A stretch of DNA of 64,000 nucleotides from JAMLHH01 sp037189845 (GTDB lineage Bacteria; Bacteroidota; Bacteroidia; Chitinophagales; JADIYW01), in assembly GCA_037189845.1 (NCBI GenBank), contig JBBCIS010000003.1, forward strand, positions 62,001 through 126,000. The letters run 5' to 3'. Positions 27,310 to 37,234 of this stretch are shown piece by piece. The notes under the pieces are model-generated. The model worked only from the letters and a program-made list of their open reading frames with translations, did not search any database and was not told the DNA's origin. The position numbers and the translations under genes are program-made. The first letter of the stretch is position 1. Each line of letters opens with the position of its first letter.

Positions 27310-30300
27310 TCAATTATTTATACGTACCAGATTTCCGTTAGATTGGAATCTGAATTCCGGTGCATACAAACACTCACCTGATGTCACTCCGCTGCTATAC
27401 ACTCCGGCAACATTGACAAAAACGGTATATTCAAATACATAGTTTCCTTTTCTTATAAAATCCATATACCAATGTGTTGCGGCATCCCCTGTCACTTCGT
27501 AGTATCCCAGACCTCCCTGATACCTGTAACCGGACAATACATTTGCAGGTTCAAATCCTGAAGCTCTGGCATCCTGCAAATGAAAAAACTCCATATCTCT
27601 GTCTATTTTCAGCTCCAGTCTGATTCTAACCTTATCTCCTACTTCCAATGGCTGTGATTCAGTAACAGGAATCAGCTTCTCACCGGATTCAGTATTCAAA
27701 ACTTTATAAATTGTCCTTCTTACCTGAAGCTCATTTGTAGTAGCTTTTACTTTATCCAGATCTTCCCAATACTGATGATAGATAGCACCAAATGAAGGAG
27801 TGTTCGTTTTCTTCTGAATTCTGATGACAGCCGGTGCTTTTTCTTTATTTTCAGTATCCCAGGTTGTTTTCACATAAGAAGTACCAAAGCTGAAATCTTT
27901 CGCTGTCAATGCTTTTTTATCATAAGTCACTACATCAATACTATTGACTTGTTTCCAGTCTCCTCCGGTCAGCAATAATGCGTAGCATGCATCAACTGTA
28001 GCTCTCGGTTGCTCCCATCTGTTGGTTTGCTTTTGTCTGAGCAACCATATTTTCAACAAGTCCACGGTTTTGGTATCATTTGAAATTTCATCAAATGCCT
28101 GAATGATAATAGCCTGAGTTTCTATCGGCGCATGATACCAGAAGTAAGAATTAGCGGATTTCCAATACATTCCTTCTTTCTCAGAAACTACTGCTGACTG
28201 TTTGAAAGCATTCAACATGCTCAAAGCAGTTTTTTTATCATTCATTCTGTTCAAAGTCAATGCAATCGCAGCTTTTGCATAATTACTTTTTTGCAGACCG
28301 AATTTCTGAGCCTGTTCAAAATAGTACTTTTCTGCTTCAGTCAGTTTTTTCCCGCTGATATGAGAAATCAGGTATAAATACTGAATTTCACTATAGTCCA
28401 GATGATCATTTTTAAGATAATTTGAATCTGATTTCTTAATTTCTGAGTATGATCTAGCAACTTCTGATTCCAGATAATCCAATCCTTTTCCGATAAAATC
28501 AGCAATCTCGTTATCGGCGGCTATATCCAGGACTCCCAAACGTTGTAACTGATAAAATCCAAGTATAATATTCTGTGTCATGTATCTGTTGGAAGGCATT
28601 CCAGGATACCATGTAATGCCACCTAACTCGTTTTGCAGCTCTTTCAGTTTTTTCAACAATTTATCTCTGCCTGTATGATCTTCTGCATCATTTAAAAGCT
28701 TAAACAATTGCTGCATTTGAGCTGTCTCATCCTGAGCATCTCTCAACCAAGGTGTAGCTTCCAGAATAACAGATTTCAGCTCCTGATTTTTCTCTAAAGC
28801 AGATTTCAGCGAACCTTCTTTTTTCCATGCTTCCAGAAGTGTTTTGCTTTCAGGAATTGTTTTCAGGATATATGCCGCCAATGAATGTGCATAGTATCTA
28901 TAGAATAAAGATGTTGCTGAAGCATCCTCCTGTTCATTCAGGAAAGGTAATGCCATCAATGCCTGCCAAACGGGTTGTGCGGTATATTCAAACATAACAG
29001 ATTTGGTTTGAGATGTACCCGATTGATGTACATAATCCTTCAGATTAAAATCATATTTTCCTTTTTTACTGATAAAGATCGGAGTAGATTCTGTCAAAAG
29101 GATTCTATTTTCCAATACAGGGATCAAATCGCTTTCACCATCTGCCTGATCACCGGCAGAGGCTGACACTTCAAAAATGAGCCCCTCATAATCGGAAGGC
29201 ACTTTTATCATCCACTCTGTACGGCTGTTGGATCTCGGAGCTATCTGCAATTGAAGTTTTTGCCCGGATTTCAGGATTTTATCTGTTATATCTTCATTGG
29301 TTTGTGCATCTCTGAAAACAATATTTGCAGTCACATCCAATGATTTGTCAGTCAGGTTTGAAACTCTTGCATTGAGATACAATTCATCTCCCATTCTTAC
29401 AAAGCGCGGCTTATTGAGCTGTATCATCAAATCTTTCTGTGTGACAACCTGATCTTTGATCACTACATTTTTCAGATCAGTAGTATGTGCTATTGCCAGA
29501 AATTTCCATGTAGTCAACGCATCCGGAATTGTAAAGCTGATATTGTAATTACCCGATGCGTCTTTTCTCAACTGAGGATAGAAAAAGGCAGTTTCATTGA
29601 AATTAGTACGTAGGATTACAGATGGCTCTTTAGATTTTTCAGGAGCTGATTCATCATCCTTTGTATCAGATATTCCATCTGCGTCCGTATTTATGTTTCC
29701 AGCTTTTGCAACAGGAGCAGGAACTTCTGCATTCGACATTGCAGATTCCTCTCTCACTGCACCACCTGCTGTACCATCCAAAGCCATGCTCCTCATCATA
29801 TATTGTCTATATTGCTGTAAGGACAGACTATATCCAAAGTAATTCAGGTTTGGATACTGTATAGCATAATAAGAATGACCCGGGTACAAATTACGTCCTT
29901 CAAAACTTCTTGCCCATGCAGCTCTGAAAGAAACAGATGAATTCATATTTCTTCCATACCAGTATTGAATGGGATCAGCCAGCTGGAAGAAATAATCATG
30001 CATCACAAACTGATCCAGAGAAGCATCATACAATGCTGCCAGAAGTTCTGCATCCACCAGATTTTTATCTTTGTCCAGAATCTGTAGCATCCACTGTTCT
30101 TTAGATCCGGGCAATAGCTTGTTTCTGAAGCTGGTCCATTTGTAAGTCAGCTGCTCCGGGGTTGCAAAAGGTATCTCGGCAGTCAGTCTTGATGAGTGGT
30201 TTCTGTTTTGAGCGACTACTTCGTAATGCAGAATAATATTGCCTTTCATAGCTTCTGTAACAGGTATCTGCCAGCGGGCATCTTCACCTTTCAGATGTAT

Positions 30301-33300
30301 CACAGTATCTTTCAACACCTGATTTTTATGTGTGATAAATGCGTAAACGTGGGCTTCTTTCAGATCAGAAGCAAACGACATTTCTGCAATGTCACCCGGC
30401 TTATATGATGTTTTATCAAATGATACTTTGATGAATCCGGGTGCTACAGAAGGAGATAATGGTTTTCTGACTTCATATGTTCTCTCCAGACGAATGGTAT
30501 CTTTTTTATCAATAATCAGGGAAGTGATCCTGTACATTCCCTCCGGAAGATTTGCCGGTAGAATATTGAGCGTAGTATCACCTTTTACTTCTACATTTTT
30601 AGACCAGACTACAGCTCCTGTTTTCCAGGTTTCCACAGAGATATTCTCTTTATATAAGTCAAAAGGGAATAGCTTGTTATGCTCAGCTTCTGTCATTGAG
30701 AACTGATCCGGAGCCTCCCAATATCTGTTTTTCTTAGGATGAGCAGGTGGTATCAGCGATTGGATAGAAATCTGAAACACGGAACTTACTGCTACATCCT
30801 GCAGATTTTTAGAGCTTACCCTCAGGCTGGACGCTGTTTTCGGAACCCAGACAGGATCTACATCCAGATTAGGCTGTACTCCACTTTTACCCACTCTGAC
30901 AGAAGTCGTTGTGCTCCTGACTTCACCGGAGATATCCTGTACATCCACGGTGATTTCATACTGGTAAATATCATTTTTATACTTATCCGGTTCTGCAATA
31001 AATGAGATAATAAAGTTACCTTCTGCATCTGTATGGGTAGTCCCTGAAGCCATGACTGCTGACTGAGAAGAGTACGGAGGCCAGATCATTCTGGCACTAT
31101 ATCGCCAGTATGGGAAGTATCCTTTTCTCTGAATCAGATATCTGACTTCCGCATTGGCAATATTAGCTCCACTATATGCTATTGCCTGCCCTTTCACATG
31201 GATAGAATCTTTTAGCTGAAAGCTGCCTTCAAGCGGTAAGGTTTTCACTTCAAATGTCGGTCTCTTGTATTCTTCCACAGCAATGCCGGCAGATCCAAAA
31301 TCTGTACTGAGTGTAAACTGACCATTCAGCCCACCTTCAGGTATTTTGAAAAAGCCACTGATGCTGCCAAATTCATTGGTCGTAAAAGTCTGTGAATGAA
31401 CAGCCTGATAGTTAGCATCCAGAAAATTTACCTGAATATTTCTATTTACAGATGGTCTGGCACTATCTTCTTTGGACTCTATAGCAATTCCTTTGAAGAA
31501 CACTTGTTGTCCAGGTCTGTATATCGCTCTGTCTGTATAGATCTGTATATTGGTATTCCAGGCAGGTACAGGTTCTGTATAGTCATTCTGGTAATAATAT
31601 TGAGACGGGATCTGATATTCATCTTTCCCTTTCTGAACTTTTACGTAGTAATTAGAGTACTTCCCTAATTTATTTTTAGGCAGTTCCACTTCTCCTCTGG
31701 CATTTGAGAAAGCAGTGAGAAGACTTTTGTCCGTTTTTTGTCCGCTTTGACTCTGAAATACTTCTACCTGTGCCTGATTGACGAACTGTCCTGTGATTCT
31801 GTTTTTTACAGTAATGGCAATAGATTTATCATTTTCTCTTAAAAGAATAGCTAAATCCGAAACCCTGAAAAAGGACAAGGTAAATTTGCCTTCGTTTACA
31901 TTTTTTTCTGTTTCACTTGTGTAAACCAACAATGCATATTCTCCTGCAGGCAAACCATCCAGAGCGAACTCTATTCTGTGTGAAAGCAGGTCTTTGGAGG
32001 AAGGTAACTGGAAAGTACCGGTGCGAACAGATTTCTGCTTCTGAATTAACTTCCAGGTTTCATCAGTGTTGTAGCGATTTCCCAGATCAGAAGATTTCAT
32101 TTGAAGAAGCTTATACTTGACTGCTGAAAGATTTTTATACTGCACAGAAACTTTAAATGGTAACTGAGGGGCAACAGCTTCCTCCATTTCTACATTCAGC
32201 TCTTTCGTCTGAAGTGTGTTGATGAGACGTATCATTGCTTTGGCTCCATAGGTATCAGGAAACTGCTGGATGACTTTTTGTGCCTCGGCAACAATCTGTA
32301 CAGGAGTATAACTAAAAGTTCCTTCGCTGTTAGTATTCCAGAGATTGATCAGCTCTGATTTGAAGAGTGCCTTAGATTCTTTTGAAGTATAAAAACTGGA
32401 AGCATTTTCCAGACTTTTTGCATAGAGTTCGTCTCGTTGTCCGCCCACGTATTGCCCATTCACAAAGCTCAGTCTGTAATGATCTATAAATGCCGGTAAT
32501 TCTGCATCTTTTTCTTTCGTATATATTTTCATCCAGTCCTGCAAGAGTTGTAATGCTGCCAGAGAAGAAGAGCTTTCCTCATTATTTTTCAATTTCAGCT
32601 GCACGAATTTTTCAGCAGAAGCAAAATAATCCGGCTGATCTATTTCAAACTGGTTGCTGGCTTCTGTCAGACTGATTTTATCTGATCTGTAATATTGTAT
32701 AGCCTGATAATAAATCAGATCCAACAGAGATTTGAATGGAACAGTATAAGATTCCTTGTTTCCGGAAATCAGAATATCAGAATAATCTTTTAGTGGATTT
32801 TGAGACAATGCAGCAGGTTCTTTTAATGCAGACTGGTACAGTTGGCTGATTTGCTCATGAAACTGTTTAGCATCCCACATCGTAAAATCATCAGATAGTT
32901 CCTGACTGTAGGTTCTGCCGATTATTTTATACTGATTTGCAGAATAGTATGTATAATACGAATGTGCCAGCAATACTTCCAGCAAAGCTTTTTTTCCCGG
33001 AATATCGGTTTCCCAGATAGATTTCTTCAGATCATCGACTATGCTTTTTTCACTATTCTCTTCTATAACTGTTTTGTTCTTATAAATATGTATCAGCGCT
33101 TTGTATTGCTGATCGGATTTTTTATCCTTCTCAGCCTGAGCATATATTTTCTGAGCGAGCAATAATGCATCTCTGTTGCTGCCTTTATTTTCCAGATTCT
33201 GGTATTCTTTCCACATTTCTGAGTATTGCTGAGTGTTAGCATGAGAGTTTTGAATACCGGTCAGTATCATTAAAATGAGCAGACCTACGGATTTCACCTG

Positions 33301-33309
33301 ATTCATCAT
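27310..33309 (-). CDS. Bacterial alpha-2-macroglobulin, thioester-less
   Basis: A 1,999-residue secreted protein with a signal peptide (MMNQVKSVGLLILMILTG...). After a long helical N-terminal region it has an MG2 domain at about residues 585-700 ('YTDRAIYRPGQQVFFKG'), further macroglobulin folds, a low-complexity linker near 1180-1230 in the bait-region position ('AMSNAEVPAPVAKAG'), and the A2M domain from ~1233 ('AFFYPQLRKDASGNYNISF'). The thioester site CxEQ is replaced by L1457-N-E-Q1460, so covalent trapping of proteases is not possible. It would still trap proteases non-covalently or serve structurally. The C-terminal receptor-like domain ends 'EFRFQSNGNLVRINN'. It is monocistronic, with no penicillin-binding protein pbpC beside it. 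Confidence 0.92.
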   Translation of the reverse strand: MMNQVKSVGLLILMILTGIQNSHANTQQYSEMWKEYQNLENKGSNRDALLLAQKIYAQAEKDKKSDQQYKALIHIYKNKTVIEENSEKSIVDDLKKSIWETDIPGKKALLEVLLAHSYYTYYSANQYKIIGRTYSQELSDDFTMWDAKQFHEQISQLYQSALKEPAALSQNPLKDYSDILISGNKESYTVPFKSLLDLIYYQAIQYYRSDKISLTEASNQFEIDQPDYFASAEKFVQLKLKNNEESSSSLAALQLLQDWMKIYTKEKDAELPAFIDHYRLSFVNGQYVGGQRDELYAKSLENASSFYTSKESKALFKSELINLWNTNSEGTFSYTPVQIVAEAQKVIQQFPDTYGAKAMIRLINTLQTKELNVEMEEAVAPQLPFKVSVQYKNLSAVKYKLLQMKSSDLGNRYNTDETWKLIQKQKSVRTGTFQLPSSKDLLSHRIEFALDGLPAGEYALLVYTSETEKNVNEGKFTLSFFRVSDLAILLRENDKSIAITVKNRITGQFVNQAQVEVFQSQSGQKTDKSLLTAFSNARGEVELPKNKLGKYSNYYVKVQKGKDEYQIPSQYYYQNDYTEPVPAWNTNIQIYTDRAIYRPGQQVFFKGIAIESKEDSARPSVNRNIQVNFLDANYQAVHSQTFTTNEFGSISGFFKIPEGGLNGQFTLSTDFGSAGIAVEEYKRPTFEVKTLPLEGSFQLKDSIHVKGQAIAYSGANIANAEVRYLIQRKGYFPYWRYSARMIWPPYSSQSAVMASGTTHTDAEGNFIISFIAEPDKYKNDIYQYEITVDVQDISGEVRSTTTSVRVGKSGVQPNLDVDPVWVPKTASSLRVSSKNLQDVAVSSVFQISIQSLIPPAHPKKNRYWEAPDQFSMTEAEHNKLFPFDLYKENISVETWKTGAVVWSKNVEVKGDTTLNILPANLPEGMYRITSLIIDKKDTIRLERTYEVRKPLSPSVAPGFIKVSFDKTSYKPGDIAEMSFASDLKEAHVYAFITHKNQVLKDTVIHLKGEDARWQIPVTEAMKGNIILHYEVVAQNRNHSSRLTAEIPFATPEQLTYKWTSFRNKLLPGSKEQWMLQILDKDKNLVDAELLAALYDASLDQFVMHDYFFQLADPIQYWYGRNMNSSVSFRAAWARSFEGRNLYPGHSYYAIQYPNLNYFGYSLSLQQYRQYMMRSMALDGTAGGAVREESAMSNAEVPAPVAKAGNINTDADGISDTKDDESAPEKSKEPSVILRTNFNETAFFYPQLRKDASGNYNISFTIPDALTTWKFLAIAHTTDLKNVVIKDQVVTQKDLMIQLNKPRFVRMGDELYLNARVSNLTDKSLDVTANIVFRDAQTNEDITDKILKSGQKLQLQIAPRSNSRTEWMIKVPSDYEGLIFEVSASAGDQADGESDLIPVLENRILLTESTPIFISKKGKYDFNLKDYVHQSGTSQTKSVMFEYTAQPVWQALMALPFLNEQEDASATSLFYRYYAHSLAAYILKTIPESKTLLEAWKKEGSLKSALEKNQELKSVILEATPWLRDAQDETAQMQQLFKLLNDAEDHTGRDKLLKKLKELQNELGGITWYPGMPSNRYMTQNIILGFYQLQRLGVLDIAADNEIADFIGKGLDYLESEVARSYSEIKKSDSNYLKNDHLDYSEIQYLYLISHISGKKLTEAEKYYFEQAQKFGLQKSNYAKAAIALTLNRMNDKKTALSMLNAFKQSAVVSEKEGMYWKSANSYFWYHAPIETQAIIIQAFDEISNDTKTVDLLKIWLLRQKQTNRWEQPRATVDACYALLLTGGDWKQVNSIDVVTYDKKALTAKDFSFGTSYVKTTWDTENKEKAPAVIRIQKKTNTPSFGAIYHQYWEDLDKVKATTNELQVRRTIYKVLNTESGEKLIPVTESQPLEVGDKVRIRLELKIDRDMEFFHLQDARASGFEPANVLSGYRYQGGLGYYEVTGDAATHWYMDFIRKGNYVFEYTVFVNVAGVYSSGVTSGECLYAPEFRFQSNGNLVRINN

Positions 33310-33463
33310 ATTTTCAAATTCACCTTGTTATGGTAATAGCTTTTGCTTCTTCCAATTAAATGCCAGAAATTGAGAAACTATCAGAAAAATTAATTTCTAA
33401 CAACATTTAACTTCCAATACAAATCTGACTAACGATAGTAGCGGGTATTATGTTATAAAAAAA

Positions 33464-33482
33464 GCTGTCCTTGTGGAACAGC
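33464..33482 (-). terminator. Intrinsic terminator after the LURP-one gene
   Basis: GCTGTTCC and GGACAGC (one bulged T) pair around ACAA on the minus strand, followed by TTTTTTT. It lies about 50 bp past the stop at 33535. Confidence 0.75.
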
Positions 33483-33534
33483 CTTATCAGGTCACCTTGG
33501 GTGTATAAATTAAAACCGGCTTTATTTAGTCAGG

Positions 33535-34131
33535 TTATCCTCTCCTTCTCTCCAGCAAAAGCATCATCATGCAGCCCAGTAAAAGGTTTTCTTCATTCTC
33601 CAATGGAATATCAGCCAGCTTGTCGAGCGTAAATTTTCGTCCCCAGAATGAAGGTTGTTTTTTGAGCATTGCGACCCTTTTGCCTGAGTTATCTGTAATA
33701 TAATATGTAGGATTGAAAAAGTATCCGGTCAATATTCCCAGAATCGGAATTTCACCCAACAGGCTATCCAATACTTTCACCCAACCGTTGCCTTCTTTGA
33801 CAATCATTGTTTCCTGGTTATTTTTGTCGAAAATATGATACCGGGCTCTCCATAGAGAAGCCCATCCTTTTCTTCCTACTTTGCCTATCGTCTCCCCTGC
33901 CTGGTTGGTAAAATTGTAGGTAGTAGAGAAATCCAGCCACTGATTGGTCTGAATGGTGTACAGCTTATTGGTTTTGCTGTCATCTTCAAATACTTCTACC
34001 TTCTCTTTTAAACGCAGCATTTTTTGTCTCACATAAGCTATTTTCCTCCCATTAGCATCTGTGATACTAAAATCATTGGACAACGTAGCTATATGAAACT
34101 GTAGTTGTAACGGGTATGCAAAAGTCTCCAT
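33535..34131 (-). CDS. LURP-one/YxjI-family tubby-like protein
   Basis: A 198-residue cytoplasmic protein of the LURP-one-related (DUF567/YxjI) family, which folds like the tubby C-terminal domain, a 12-strand barrel around a hydrophobic helix. Typical features are the early 'FSITDANGRKIAYVRQKMLRLKEK', the central 'TIQTNQWLDFSTTYNFT', and the hydrophobic helix 'ENLLLGCMMMLLLERRR' near the C-terminus. The biochemical role in bacteria is unknown; membrane-lipid or scramblase-like functions have been suggested for the fold. It stands alone. Confidence 0.85.
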   Translation of the reverse strand: METFAYPLQLQFHIATLSNDFSITDANGRKIAYVRQKMLRLKEKVEVFEDDSKTNKLYTIQTNQWLDFSTTYNFTNQAGETIGKVGRKGWASLWRARYHIFDKNNQETMIVKEGNGWVKVLDSLLGEIPILGILTGYFFNPTYYITDNSGKRVAMLKKQPSFWGRKFTLDKLADIPLENEENLLLGCMMMLLLERRRG

Positions 34132-34210
34132 ATTAAATATTATTCTTTTTTATGTAGTGCAAAATAGTTGATTTTAAGAATATGGTTATATAAATTGAAA
34201 TATAGAAACA

Positions 34211-34921
34211 ATGAAATTTATGAAAGCACATAAACTTATTACCTTATTCATTTTGAATCTCTTGATAATAAAAGTAGCTGATGCTCAAGAGTTTTCCATT
34301 TTAGGTGGCGCTAACTTATCGAATATGACTATTAAAACAGAGGGGAAAAATATCTCTGATGAACATAATTTTCAGCCCAGAATAGGTGGCCACGCAGGAC
34401 TTTTGATAGATCTGAAATTCGGAAAAACATTCTCTCTTGAACCAGGAATTATATTTATTACTAAAGGGCATAAATTCCAGGCACCTACTATCGACGAAGT
34501 AGATTTCAGATATAACACTCTTTATATGGATATTCCGGTACTTGCCAAGTTTAACTGGAATCCTAAAGAGAACTTCCGGCTCTATGGAGGTCTTGGACCT
34601 GTCATTGGGATTGGCCTGATCGGAAAAATCAAAAATGAAGGTTTAACTGATGCTCAGAGGGAATATATTCAGGCTAATTACCCTGAATTGCCCGTAGATA
34701 ATAAGAAAGTTAATTTCGGGACAGATATTAAACGCATGGATGTAGGATTAATGTTTACCGGAGGAATTAACGTAGCCGGAGTAAGGCTCGGGGTATTTTA
34801 TAATCAGGGAATCAGAAGTCTGGAATACCGGAATTATACTCAAAGAAACAGAGTAGCAGGTGTGCATATTGGCTATACCATTCAGTTTAGGAATAAAAAA
34901 GAAAATTCTGAAGCCAATTAG
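34211..34921 (+). CDS. PorT-like outer-membrane beta-barrel protein
   Basis: A 236-residue protein with a signal peptide ending '...KVADAQ' and small-barrel strands ('SILGGANLSNMTI', 'FSLEPGIIFITKGH', 'YMDIPVLAKFNW', 'NFRLYGGLGPVIGIGLIG'). The last strand is 'VHIGYTIQF'. Same family as the gene at 26474-27214. It is followed 30 bp later by the first of two serine hydrolase genes, so they may share a transcript. A second in-frame Met at position 4 is an equally good start. Confidence 0.8.
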   Translation: MKFMKAHKLITLFILNLLIIKVADAQEFSILGGANLSNMTIKTEGKNISDEHNFQPRIGGHAGLLIDLKFGKTFSLEPGIIFITKGHKFQAPTIDEVDFRYNTLYMDIPVLAKFNWNPKENFRLYGGLGPVIGIGLIGKIKNEGLTDAQREYIQANYPELPVDNKKVNFGTDIKRMDVGLMFTGGINVAGVRLGVFYNQGIRSLEYRNYTQRNRVAGVHIGYTIQFRNKKENSEAN

Positions 34922-34951
34922 CAGCCCGAAGATTTTTCTTATTTTTCTAAA

Positions 34952-36076
34952 ATGTTAAGAAAAACTCTTTATGTACTGATCATACTCGGGACAGGGTTAG
35001 CAGTTGCACCGGTCTATATTCAAAGAGGGATTATCAGAAACTTTGCTGATGTCACTGATTATAAGTTTTTTGATAATGCTGTCGTCAAAAAAGGAAATCC
35101 ACAACCCTGGAAAATCAAACCGGCAGAACAGCAAATTTCACCTGACGAAAAAACGCTCAAAGAAATAGAGAAAAGAAAATCTATTGCATTTTTAGTCATC
35201 CAAAATGATAGTATTCAATATGAAAAATACTGGAAAGGTTATAGTGAAAACAGCTTGTCCGGGTCTTTTTCCATGGCAAAATCAGTCGTAAGCTTATTAA
35301 TGGGTATTGCTATTGCTGAAGGGAAAGTCCGCAGCATTGAAGATAAAATCTCAGATTACATTCCTGAATTTGACAGGGATGATACACGTGATGTCAAAAT
35401 CAAAGATGTGATGACCATGAGCGGAGGGTTCAAATACGTAGAATCTTATTGGAATATTTTCGGAAAAACTTCACAGACGTACTACGGAGATAATTTGCAT
35501 GAAGTGATAGGCAACCTGAAAAAAGAGCACAATCCGGGAGAGATTTTTTACTACTCCAGTGCAGAGACACAAATTATAGCATGGGTGGTAGAAAATGCTT
35601 ACGGAATATCTATTCCTGAACTGGCATCAGAAAAAATATGGTCAAAAATCGGTGCAGAACATGATGCTCTATGGAGCCTGGATAAAGAAAATGGTACGGC
35701 AAAAGCATTTTGCTGTCTGAATTCCAATGCGAGAGATTTTGCACGTCTGGGAAAGCTTGTATTACAAAACGGCATCTGGGACAGCAACCAGGTCATTCCT
35801 GCTGATTATATCAAAGCAGCAACAACAGCTGCTTCATGGTTGAAAGATGAAAACGGTCATCAGGTGAATTACTACGGGTACCAGTTCTGGATCCTGGATT
35901 ATAAAGGAATGAAGATTCCATATTTCTGGGGAATTTTAGGACAGCTGATTTTTATTATTCCCGGTAAAAATGCGATCGTTGTCAGATTAGGAGAAGACAT
36001 CGCTGAAAAAAGTATAGGAGAGCATTCTATAGACTCTTATTTTTATTTAGACGCTGCTTTTGAGGTATTGAAGTAG
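34952..36076 (+). CDS. Serine hydrolase, beta-lactamase/NylB-like, copy 1
   Basis: A 374-residue protein of the class C beta-lactamase/6-aminohexanoate-dimer hydrolase superfamily. Nucleophile S107 and general base K110 are in 'GSFSMAKS' (SxxK), and 'YYSSAET' (Y201-S-S203) is the YxN/YxS equivalent. The N-terminal hydrophobic segment is a signal or membrane anchor, so it acts in the periplasm. Substrates in this family range from esters and peptides to nylon oligomers; true beta-lactamase activity is unlikely given the NylB-like YxS motif. It is followed 34 bp later by a close paralogue. Confidence 0.88.
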   Translation: MLRKTLYVLIILGTGLAVAPVYIQRGIIRNFADVTDYKFFDNAVVKKGNPQPWKIKPAEQQISPDEKTLKEIEKRKSIAFLVIQNDSIQYEKYWKGYSENSLSGSFSMAKSVVSLLMGIAIAEGKVRSIEDKISDYIPEFDRDDTRDVKIKDVMTMSGGFKYVESYWNIFGKTSQTYYGDNLHEVIGNLKKEHNPGEIFYYSSAETQIIAWVVENAYGISIPELASEKIWSKIGAEHDALWSLDKENGTAKAFCCLNSNARDFARLGKLVLQNGIWDSNQVIPADYIKAATTAASWLKDENGHQVNYYGYQFWILDYKGMKIPYFWGILGQLIFIIPGKNAIVVRLGEDIAEKSIGEHSIDSYFYLDAAFEVLK

Positions 36077-36110
36077 AATTTTCTCAAATTAGTACCTGAA
36101 GGTAATAACC

Positions 36111-37232
36111 ATGAAGAAAGCACTCATCGTTTTTGTCGTTTTAGGCATACTCATTGCCGTTTCGCCAACATATATCCTGAGAGGGATATTCAGAAATTTT
36201 TCTGACATTACAGATTATCAGTTTTTTGCTAATTCTACTGTAAAAAAAGGAGCAGCAGAGCCTTGGGCTCTTTCGGATAACTACAATCAGAATTCACCCT
36301 CTGATGCATATATTGATTCTATTGTTGACAATAAATCTATTGCTTTTCTGGTCATTCAAAATGATAGTATCATATACGAACAATACTGGAGAGGATACAG
36401 TGACAGCAGCTTATCAGGTTCATTTTCCATGGCAAAATCTGTTGTAAGCTTGCTGATGGGAATAGCATTGGAGGAAGGGAAAGTCAAAAGCGTAGAAGAT
36501 TATGTGGCCGATTATGTTCCTGAATTCAAGCGGGAAGGAACCGACACCATCAAAATCAAAGACATTCTTACCATGAGCGGAGGTTTTGACTGGGTAGAAT
36601 CCTACATGAACATCTTCGGTAAAACGGCTGACATCTATTACGGAGACAGGGTACAAAAAGTAGTCGGAGGTCTAAAAGCTTCTTATGCACCCGGCAAGGA
36701 GTTTTATTATTCCAGTGCAGAAACTCAAATGATAGGCTGGGTAATAGAAAACGCCTATGGAAAAACAGTTCCGGAATTATTTTCTGAAAAAATCTGGTCA
36801 AAGATAGGTGCAGAACATGATGCACTATGGAGCCTGGACAAAGAGAATGGTGTTGCCAAAACATTTTGTTGTATTAATTCCAATACAAGGGATTTTGCAC
36901 GTTTGGGTAAATTAGTGCTTCAGAATGGCAGGTGGGACAGCACACAAATAGTTCCTGCAGCATACATAAAAGCAGCAACGAGCCCAGCTACATGGTTGAA
37001 AAACAGAGATGGAAATAGCGTAGATTATTACGGATATCAGTTCTGGATAATGAACTACAAAGGATTGTATATCCCTTATTTCCGTGGAGTAAAAGGACAG
37101 TTTATCTACGTGATTCCTGAAAAAAATGCGATCGTAGTCCGATTGGGAGAATATGTTTCACAAACTAAAATTCATAACCACTCTATCAATTCCTACACGT
37201 ATATAGATGCAGCTCTGGAGGTATTGAAGTAA
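36111..37232 (+). CDS. Serine hydrolase, beta-lactamase/NylB-like, copy 2
   Basis: A 373-residue paralogue of the preceding gene, alike along its whole length, for example 'SKIGAEHDALWSLDKENG' is identical in both. The catalytic S106/K109 pair ('GSFSMAKS') and Y200-S-S202 are intact, so both copies look active. Divergence is greatest near residues 50-75 and in the C-terminal third. The pair is a clear tandem duplication. Its stop lies 2 bp from the stop of the convergent channel gene. Confidence 0.88.
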   Translation: MKKALIVFVVLGILIAVSPTYILRGIFRNFSDITDYQFFANSTVKKGAAEPWALSDNYNQNSPSDAYIDSIVDNKSIAFLVIQNDSIIYEQYWRGYSDSSLSGSFSMAKSVVSLLMGIALEEGKVKSVEDYVADYVPEFKREGTDTIKIKDILTMSGGFDWVESYMNIFGKTADIYYGDRVQKVVGGLKASYAPGKEFYYSSAETQMIGWVIENAYGKTVPELFSEKIWSKIGAEHDALWSLDKENGVAKTFCCINSNTRDFARLGKLVLQNGRWDSTQIVPAAYIKAATSPATWLKNRDGNSVDYYGYQFWIMNYKGLYIPYFRGVKGQFIYVIPEKNAIVVRLGEYVSQTKIHNHSINSYTYIDAALEVLK

Positions 37233-37234
37233 TA

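Noticed and set aside
34952..37232. Antibiotic-resistance beta-lactamases
   Set aside because: The SxxK fold is shared, but the YxS motif and sequence style are of NylB-like hydrolases, with no class C KTG signature recognised.
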